Source: Herbaspirillum sp. RTI4 (GTDB lineage: Bacteria; Pseudomonadota; Gammaproteobacteria; Burkholderiales; Burkholderiaceae_D). Taken from it: 64,000 nucleotides of DNA. Every line of letters starts with the position of its first letter. Within the stretch, counting starts at the first letter, position 1. A program made the position numbers and the translations under genes. This document shows, one piece after another, positions 58,301 through 64,000 of this stretch. The notes under the pieces were generated by a model, which ran no database searches, was not told the DNA's origin, and saw nothing but the letters and a program-made list of their open reading frames with translations. The stretch is from positions 1,488,001 through 1,552,000 of the forward strand of contig NZ_JAVIWQ010000002.1 in the NCBI RefSeq assembly GCF_034313965.1. Direction: 5' to 3'.

Positions 58301-58319
58301 GCGGTAGCTGCACTACCGC
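58301..58319. other. Hairpin after cheB
   Basis: A perfect 7-bp stem GCGGTAG/CTACCGC with loop CTGCA lies 25 bp past cheB. There is no T tract, so it is at best a weak or RNA-protecting terminator. Confidence 0.35.
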
Positions 58320-58387
58320 AGGGCGTTCAAATTGCTCAATCGGCCCACTCCACTCAATTATGAAACGATAGAGTCGATTGCCTCGAA

Positions 58388-58660
58388 TCAATCTGCCGGC
58401 GGCACATACCCTTGCGCGGCATCGGCACCTTCGCCGAAGAAATGCTTTTCCATTTGCGTTGCCAGATACTTGCGAGCGCGGGCATCGGCCAGCATCAGCC
58501 GGTTTTCATTGACCAGCATGGTTTGATGCTTGAGCCACGCCGCCCAGGCTTCTTTGGAAACGCTTTCGTAAATGCGCTTGCCCAACTCACCTGGGTACGG
58601 TGCAAAATCCAGTCCTTCGGCTTCTTTGTTCAGTTTGATGCAATGGACCATGCGAGCCAT
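58388..58660 (-). CDS. yggX: Fe(II)-trafficking / oxidative damage protection protein
   Basis: YggX helps protect iron-sulfur clusters and handles labile iron. The 90-residue protein starts [23 protein letters not shown], carrying the family's essential Cys, and ends [14 protein letters not shown]. The ATG at 58660 follows AAGGAA by 6 bp; more upstream in-frame starts give unrelated residues. It lies 157 bp after argA on the same strand. Confidence 0.95.
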   Translation of the reverse strand: MARMVHCIKLNKEAEGLDFAPYPGELGKRIYESVSKEAWAAWLKHQTMLVNENRLMLADARARKYLATQMEKHFFGEGADAAQGYVPPAD

Positions 58661-58817
58661 GAGAATTCCTTCAAGGGTGTGTCGATCAAGATGATCGATG
58701 AAAAGTAGCAATGAAAAGCAGCGATAAAAATACCTGGCCATGCCGCTGCACGGCAATCCATGCAAACCTTGCGGTATGACTGGGCGGGAAGAGTTACAGA
58801 TTCTTTTACAGTTTTTT

Positions 58818-60128
58818 TTATAGATTCTTGATCAGTACCAGCGATTTGCGTTGCCAGTTGTACAGATGCTGGCGATCCTTTGGCAAGGCATCCACGCCGG
58901 CAAGCGTGAAGCCGCGTCGCAAGAACCAGTGCGAGGTGCGGGTAGTCAGCACGAATAGTTTGGTCAGCCCGGCTTCGCGCGCGCGTGCTTCCAGATGTTT
59001 CAGGATGCGCTCGCCGTCGCCCTGTGCCTGCACTTCTGGATTGACGGTCAGGCAGGCCATTTCGCCCATTTTTTCTTGCGGGAATGGGTACAGTGCCGCG
59101 CAGCCGAAAATCACCCCGTCATGCTCGATGACCGAAAAATAATGAATTTCGCGTTCGAGCAGCTCGCGCCCGCGCTTGACCAGTGTGCCGTCCGCTTCCA
59201 GTGGTTCGATCAGCTTCAGAATGCCGCCCACGTCTTCGATGGTGGCCACACGCAGGCTTTCCACGTTTTCGTAAGTGAGCATGGTGCCGATGCCATCATG
59301 CGTAAACAATTCCAGCAGCACCGAACCGTCGGTCTGGAACGGAACCATGTGCGCGCGCGAAACCCCGGCATTACAGGCCTTGATCGTGCTGCGCAGATAG
59401 AACGCCGCCTCTGGCGAGAGAAAGCCGGCTTGCAGCACGGCTTCGGCCTGATGCGAGGCCAGTTCGCGGATAGGCACATCGGCAGCGTCGCTCATGAGCG
59501 GCGTTTCCGTCAGGAAGATCAGTTTCTCGGCGTGCAGCGCGATGGCGGCTGAAACAGCGACGTCTTCCATCGTCAGATTGAATGCTTCGCCGGTCGGCGA
59601 AAAACCGAGCGGCGAGAGCAGCACAATACCGCCGGCTTGCAGAATCGGGTGGATGGTGTCGCTGTCGATCTTGCGCACCTGTCCGGTCAGTTGCAGATCG
59701 ACGCCATCAATCACACCCAACGGACGGGCAGTGACGAAATTGCCGGAAATGACACGAATGGTGGCGTGCGCCATCGGCGTGTTCGGCAAACCCTGGCTGA
59801 AAGCGGCTTCGATATCGAGTCGCAGTTCGCCAGAAGCTTCTTTCGCGCATTCGAGCGCGGCGCTATCGGTGATGCGCAAACCGTTATGAAAGCGCGCCTC
59901 GACATTGCGCAGCGCCAATTGTTCTTCCACCTGTGGCCGCGAACCATGCACCACGACAATACGGATGCCCAGCGCGTGCAGCAGCGACACATCCTGCGCC
60001 AGAACAGTCAGATCGCCGGCCGTGACGAGTTCGCCGGGAAAGGCGACCACGAAGATTTTTCCGCGAAACGCGTGGATATACGGCGCGACAGAGCGCAGCC
60101 ATTGAACGAAGTCGGTCGAGTTTTCCAT
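58818..60128 (-). CDS. argA: N-acetylglutamate synthase
   Basis: ArgA makes N-acetylglutamate for arginine synthesis. The 436-residue protein has an N-terminal amino-acid-kinase-like domain ([42 protein letters not shown]), involved in arginine feedback in the family, and a C-terminal GNAT acetyltransferase domain ([17 protein letters not shown]). A -10 box overlaps the more upstream ATG at 60137, so the ATG at 60128 is taken as the start, with a likely leaderless mRNA. It is divergent from hrpA. Confidence 0.94.
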   Translation of the reverse strand: MENSTDFVQWLRSVAPYIHAFRGKIFVVAFPGELVTAGDLTVLAQDVSLLHALGIRIVVVHGSRPQVEEQLALRNVEARFHNGLRITDSAALECAKEASGELRLDIEAAFSQGLPNTPMAHATIRVISGNFVTARPLGVIDGVDLQLTGQVRKIDSDTIHPILQAGGIVLLSPLGFSPTGEAFNLTMEDVAVSAAIALHAEKLIFLTETPLMSDAADVPIRELASHQAEAVLQAGFLSPEAAFYLRSTIKACNAGVSRAHMVPFQTDGSVLLELFTHDGIGTMLTYENVESLRVATIEDVGGILKLIEPLEADGTLVKRGRELLEREIHYFSVIEHDGVIFGCAALYPFPQEKMGEMACLTVNPEVQAQGDGERILKHLEARAREAGLTKLFVLTTRTSHWFLRRGFTLAGVDALPKDRQHLYNWQRKSLVLIKNL

Positions 60129-60135
60129 GTCGGGC

Positions 60136-60141
60136 ATTATA
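60136..60141 (-). promoter_or_regulatory. -10 box of argA
   Basis: TATAAT on the minus strand overlaps the ATG at 60137 and would start transcription at or next to the ATG at 60128. It argues for the downstream start. Confidence 0.5.
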
Positions 60142-60254
60142 TAGGTGTGCGCTCGTATGCGGGGAGCGTGTGCAGATGCGTGTTCGCCCTCAGTCCGCGT
60201 TGCTGCTTGCCTTTGATCTGGCTGAGGCTCGCCTTCCTATTGGCGCAAGGCCGG

Positions 60255-60260
60255 TATAAT
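60255..60260 (+). promoter_or_regulatory. -10 box of hrpA
   Basis: TATAAT with expected start near 60267, only about 4 bp before the hrpA ATG at 60271. No good -35 and no Shine-Dalgarno are seen, so translation is probably leaderless. Confidence 0.5.
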
Positions 60261-60270
60261 GCGACCCTCC

Positions 60271-63200
60271 ATGCCCGACTCCACATCCCCCCCCCATCCC
60301 CCGCGCCAGCCAGGCGCTCCACGCAATCCACGCAACCCACGTGCTACAGGCGCGCCAGCGAGTAGTGGCGGAAAGAGCGGTGGCGGAAAGAGCAGTGCGG
60401 GAAATTCGGGTGCTGCATCCCATGTGTCTGTGCGGCCGTCTCGTCCTCCGCGCGAGGCATCTGCGCCATCGACAGCGCCTGCGCTGCCTTTTCGCAATCC
60501 CTTGCCGACCATCACTTATCCCGAGGATTTACCGGTTTCGGGACGCCGTGAGGAAATCGCAGCGGCGCTGCGCGCGCATCAGGTCTTGATTCTCAGCGGC
60601 GAAACAGGCTCAGGCAAGACCACGCAGCTACCCAAGATTTGCCTGGAACTGGGACGCGGAGTGACCGGACTGATCGGACATACCCAGCCGCGCCGGATTG
60701 CCGCTTCTTCGACCGCCAAGCGCATCGCGTTTGAACTGGGATCGCCGGCGGGCGAGCATGTCGGTTTCAAGGTGCGATTCAACGACACCCTTTCCAGGGG
60801 CGCGTGGATCAAGCTGATGACCGACGGCATCTTGCTGGCCGAAACGCAGTCCGATCCGCTCTTGCGGCAGTACGACACCATCATCATCGATGAAGCGCAC
60901 GAACGCAGTCTCAACATCGACTTCCTGCTCGGCTATCTGAAGCAATTGCTGCCGCGCCGCCCGGATCTGAAAGTCATCATCACCTCGGCCACTATTGATG
61001 CGGAGCGCTTTGCCCGTCACTTTGGCAAGGAAGTGGGCGGCGTGCTGCAACCGGCGCCGGTGATTGAGGTGTCGGGTCGTCTGTATCCGGTTGAAGTGCG
61101 TTACCGTCCGGTCGATTCCATCGACCGCAGCGGTGTAACGCCGCCTGCCGCAGCCAAACCTGCGGCACCCACTGCCGGACAAAAAGCCCGCGAGCAGCGC
61201 GATCTGATGGATGCAGTAGTCGATGCCGTTGATGAGTTAGCGCGAGTGGGCAGTGGCGATGTGCTGGTATTTTTACCTGGCGAACGCGAAATCCGCGACG
61301 CCGCCGAAGCGCTGCGCAAGCACCATCCGCCGCATGTGGAAATTCTGCCGCTGTTTGCCCGCCTCTCGGCGCAAGAGCAGGAACGGGTATTCAAGATATC
61401 CAATGCCCGTCGCATCGTGCTGGCCACCAATGTCGCGGAAACTTCGCTGACGGTGCCGGGGATTCGCTACGTGGTCGATGCCGGACTGGCACGCGTCAAA
61501 CGCTATAGCTACCGCAACAAGGTCGAACAATTGCAGGTCGAGCCGATCGCACAGTCGGCAGCTAACCAGCGGGCAGGGCGTTGCGGTCGGGTCGCTGCCG
61601 GGGTGTGCATACGCCTTTACGAGGAACAGGATTTTTTAAAACGTCCCGCTTTTACCGAGCCGGAAATTTTGCGTTCCTCGCTGGCCGCTGTCATTTTGCG
61701 CATGAAAACGCTGCATCTGGCCGACGTGGAAACCTTCCCGTTCATCGAACCGCCACCCGGCCGCGCCATCGCCGACGGTTATCAGTTGTTGCAGGAACTG
61801 GGCGCGATGGACGAGGCCAACGCACTCACGCCGCTGGGCAATAAGCTGGCGCGTTTGCCGCTCGATCCCCGCGTGGGACGCATGATTCTGGCCGGACTCG
61901 ATAACGCCTGCCTGACCGAATTGCTGATTATTGCCGCCGCCTTGTCGGTGCAAGACCCGCGTGACCGGCCCATGGAAGCGCAAAGCGCTGCCGACGCCGC
62001 GCACAAAAAATTTGCCGATGAAAAATCGGAATTCCAGAGCTATCTGAAAATCTGGAAATGGTTTGAAGACGCTATCGCGCATAAGAAAACCAACCGCCAG
62101 TTGCAGGACGATTGCCGTGGCAATTTCCTGTCGCAAATGCGCTTGCGTGAATGGCGCGACGTGCACAGCCAGTTGCTGACCATCGTGCGCGAGCAGGGCT
62201 GGCGGCTCAACGAAGCCCCTGCCACCTACGAACAATTGCATACCGCCTTGCTCACCGGCCTGCTGGGCAACGTCGGTTTCAAGGCGGAAGACGAGCCGCA
62301 ATACCTCGGGCCGCGCGGCATCAAATTCCATATCTGGCCCGGTTCCTCGTTGATCAAGAAACCCGGTAAGTGGATTACGGCGGCGGAACTGGTCGATACC
62401 AGCCGTCTTTTTGCGCGCTGCGTGGCGCAGATTCAGCCGGAATGGCTGGAACGCGTCGGCGCGCATCTGCTCAAGAAAACCTGGGGCGAGCCGCGCTGGG
62501 AAAAACGCGGTGCGCAAGTTACCGCCTCCGAGCGCGCCACGCTGTACGGGCTGGTGGTGTACAGCCAGCGGCGGATTCATTTCGGCCAGATCGATCCCGA
62601 GCAGGCGCGGGAAATTTTTATCCGCGATGCCTTGGTCGGCGGCGAATACGACACCCGCGCCCCGTTTTTTGCGCACAACCAGAAGCTGATACGCGAAATC
62701 GAAAACCTGGAACACAAGTCGCGTCGCCTCGATGTGCTGGTTGACGATGAGTTGATTGCCGCCTTTTACGACAAGCTGATTCCGGCCGATGTCTGCAACG
62801 GACTGGGCTTTGAAAAATGGCTCAAGGACGCCACGGCGCGTGAGCCGCGCCTGCTGTTCCTGGATCGCGACGACCTGATGCGGCACGAAGCGGCCGGTAT
62901 CACCACCGACCTGTTCCCCAAAGTGCTGCGCATGGCCAGTATCGAAATGGGACTGAGCTATCACTTCGAACCGGGCGCGCCGCGCGATGGTGCGACCCTG
63001 ACGGTGCCGCTGTATGCGCTCAATCAGGTCTCGGCCGATCGTTGCGAATGGCTGGTGCCGGGGATGTTGAAAGAAAAAGTGCAGTTGCTGCTGAAATCGC
63101 TGCCGCAAAAAATACGTCGTCACTGCGTGCCCTTGCCCGATTACGCGGCCGGATTTTGCGAGCGCGTGCAGACCAGCCAGACCTTCGGGCGAGGCAGTCT

Positions 63201-64000
63201 GGGCGAGGCGATCATTGCCGATATCCGCGAGCAATTGACGCAGCAGGTCAAACTCAGCGATTTCAAACAGGAAACGCTGCCGGCGCATCTGGCGATGAAT
63301 TTCAAGATCGTCGATGAGCATGGACGGCAACTGGAGCTGGGGCGCAATCTGGCAGCCTTGCAAGCGGAATTCGGCGGGCAGGCGCGGGAAAGTTTCCAGA
63401 AGCTGGCCGATCTGAGCGTGAGTGTGAATGCGAATGCGAATGCCGAAAGCGGCACTACTTCCCCGGCTGTCGCGCCGGTGGGTGCCGGTTCACGTCCTGC
63501 CGCTCCGGCGATGGGGGCAAGCAGCACGGCCAAGACGGGTAGCACGTCCTTTTCTGGTTTGCAGGACTGGACCTTCGGCGCTTTGCCGGAACTGCTCGAA
63601 ATCCAGCAGGGCAAGCAAACCCTGATCGGTTTTCCGGCGTTAGTCGATCGCGGCGCGCATTGCGATCTGGAAGTGTTCGACGATCCGGCCGAAGCGGCGC
63701 GCTTTCACCGGCTCGGTTTGCGCCGCCTGTTTTCCTTGCAAATGAAAGAGCAGCTGAAGTATCTGGAGAAAAATATTCCCGGCTTGCAGCAGATGGGCAT
63801 GCAATTCATGGCGCTGGGGTCGCAGGAGGAATTGCGCGATCAGATCATCGCTGCCGGACTCGAACGCGCTTTTTTACAAGCACCGCTGCCGACCGACGCC
63901 GCGCAGTTCGCCCGTCGCAAGGAAGAGGGCAAGGCCCGTCTCGGTTTGCTGGTCAATGAGCTGGCGCGGCTGACGGCGCAGATACTGGCCGAGCACGCCA
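60271..64000 (+). CDS. hrpA: ATP-dependent RNA helicase HrpA (runs past window end)
   Basis: The frame stays open from the ATG at 60271 to the window end, over 1240 codons. After a low-complexity, Pro/Arg/Gly-rich N-terminus of about 85 residues with a GGKSGGGKS repeat, it shows DEAH-box motifs: LSGETGSGKTTQ (Walker A), IIDEAHERS (motif II), TSATID (III), and QRAGRCGR (VI). The later part with the HA2/OB and C-terminal DUF3418 domains matches HrpA, a DEAH-box helicase that in E. coli acts on stalled or collided ribosomes. Low-complexity linkers such as VNANANAES also occur near residue 1055. Translation was derived directly from the sequence. Confidence 0.93.
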   Translation, partial: MPDSTSPPHPPRQPGAPRNPRNPRATGAPASSGGKSGGGKSSAGNSGAASHVSVRPSRPPREASAPSTAPALPFRNPLPTITYPEDLPVSGRREEIAAALRAHQVLILSGETGSGKTTQLPKICLELGRGVTGLIGHTQPRRIAASSTAKRIAFELGSPAGEHVGFKVRFNDTLSRGAWIKLMTDGILLAETQSDPLLRQYDTIIIDEAHERSLNIDFLLGYLKQLLPRRPDLKVIITSATIDAERFARHFGKEVGGVLQPAPVIEVSGRLYPVEVRYRPVDSIDRSGVTPPAAAKPAAPTAGQKAREQRDLMDAVVDAVDELARVGSGDVLVFLPGEREIRDAAEALRKHHPPHVEILPLFARLSAQEQERVFKISNARRIVLATNVAETSLTVPGIRYVVDAGLARVKRYSYRNKVEQLQVEPIAQSAANQRAGRCGRVAAGVCIRLYEEQDFLKRPAFTEPEILRSSLAAVILRMKTLHLADVETFPFIEPPPGRAIADGYQLLQELGAMDEANALTPLGNKLARLPLDPRVGRMILAGLDNACLTELLIIAAALSVQDPRDRPMEAQSAADAAHKKFADEKSEFQSYLKIWKWFEDAIAHKKTNRQLQDDCRGNFLSQMRLREWRDVHSQLLTIVREQGWRLNEAPATYEQLHTALLTGLLGNVGFKAEDEPQYLGPRGIKFHIWPGSSLIKKPGKWITAAELVDTSRLFARCVAQIQPEWLERVGAHLLKKTWGEPRWEKRGAQVTASERATLYGLVVYSQRRIHFGQIDPEQAREIFIRDALVGGEYDTRAPFFAHNQKLIREIENLEHKSRRLDVLVDDELIAAFYDKLIPADVCNGLGFEKWLKDATAREPRLLFLDRDDLMRHEAAGITTDLFPKVLRMASIEMGLSYHFEPGAPRDGATLTVPLYALNQVSADRCEWLVPGMLKEKVQLLLKSLPQKIRRHCVPLPDYAAGFCERVQTSQTFGRGSLGEAIIADIREQLTQQVKLSDFKQETLPAHLAMNFKIVDEHGRQLELGRNLAALQAEFGGQARESFQKLADLSVSVNANANAESGTTSPAVAPVGAGSRPAAPAMGASSTAKTGSTSFSGLQDWTFGALPELLEIQQGKQTLIGFPALVDRGAHCDLEVFDDPAEAARFHRLGLRRLFSLQMKEQLKYLEKNIPGLQQMGMQFMALGSQEELRDQIIAAGLERAFLQAPLPTDAAQFARRKEEGKARLGLLVNELARLTAQILAEHA

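Noticed and set aside
61636..63363. 575-codon open frame on the minus strand
   Set aside because: It lies fully inside hrpA on the opposite strand, and hrpA has clear DEAH-box motifs; the reverse translation is Gln/Arg/His-rich noise.

Overview
The window looks like chromosomal DNA of a betaproteobacterium of the order Burkholderiales, most likely Oxalobacteraceae (Herminiimonas/Janthinobacterium/Collimonas type). This rests on gene content and order (rnm-yciO-M50 protease-trpS-dapA-bamC; pgi-zwf-hexR-tal opposite edd-eda; lysR-lgt near ilvD; argA opposite hrpA) and on protein features such as the long TrpRS and the HexR-controlled Entner-Doudoroff genes. No search could be run, so the placement is inference. 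No rRNA, tRNA, CRISPR array, insertion sequence or prophage was recognised.

Layout. 1-7.1 kb, plus strand: end of an RNase AM-like PHP gene, htpX, a 100-bp inverted-repeat element, yciO, an M50 protease, trpS, dapA, bamC and a YycJ-like MBL hydrolase. 7.2-13.3 kb: a low-complexity lipoprotein, a RoxA-like ribosomal oxygenase, slyD, a secreted protein of unknown role and mutS. 13.6-17.8 kb, minus strand, noticeably AT-richer: a LuxR-type response regulator, a YdcF-like protein, a periplasmic ABC-substrate-binding-like protein and a NarL-type histidine kinase. This looks like one sensory module. 18.7-26.7 kb: central sugar metabolism, pgi-zwf-hexR-tal divergent from edd-eda, with a near-consensus HexR operator between them. 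26.8-36.9 kb: two large surface or secreted proteins, one with an RTX/type I secretion style C-terminus and a 2629-residue two-partner-secretion exoprotein built of tandem repeats, with no secretion partner gene in view. 37.5-42.9 kb: lgt, a LysR regulator, a dienelactone-hydrolase/NTF2-like fusion and ilvD. The fusion gene is bracketed by two copies of an 80-bp promoter-like sequence. 42.9-47.5 kb: cytochrome c, a branched-chain amino acid binding protein, a CPA2 antiporter and rpiA. 48.7-58.3 kb: a compact chemosensory operon (mcp-cheY-STAS-cheA-mcp-cheW-cheR-cheD-cheB) with no flagellar genes. 58.4-64 kb: yggX, argA and the start of hrpA, which runs off the window.

How it works together. 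Glucose-6-phosphate is oxidised by Zwf, dehydrated by Edd and cleaved by Eda; Pgi, Tal and RpiA connect this to the pentose-phosphate and gluconeogenic pathways, and HexR probably controls both divergent operons. The Che operon has all the parts of an adaptation-competent array (CheA, CheW, two membrane receptors without periplasmic sensor domains, CheR/CheB/CheD) plus a STAS protein, so its output may not be the flagellar motor.

The most unusual points are the duplicated LysR-type promoter around a hydrolase gene whose catalytic cysteine codon reads tyrosine, the binding-protein/kinase/regulator module, the orphan repeat exoprotein, a 9-bp tandem repeat inside mutS, and -10 boxes placed so close to the starts of argA, hrpA and the M50 protease that leaderless mRNAs are likely.
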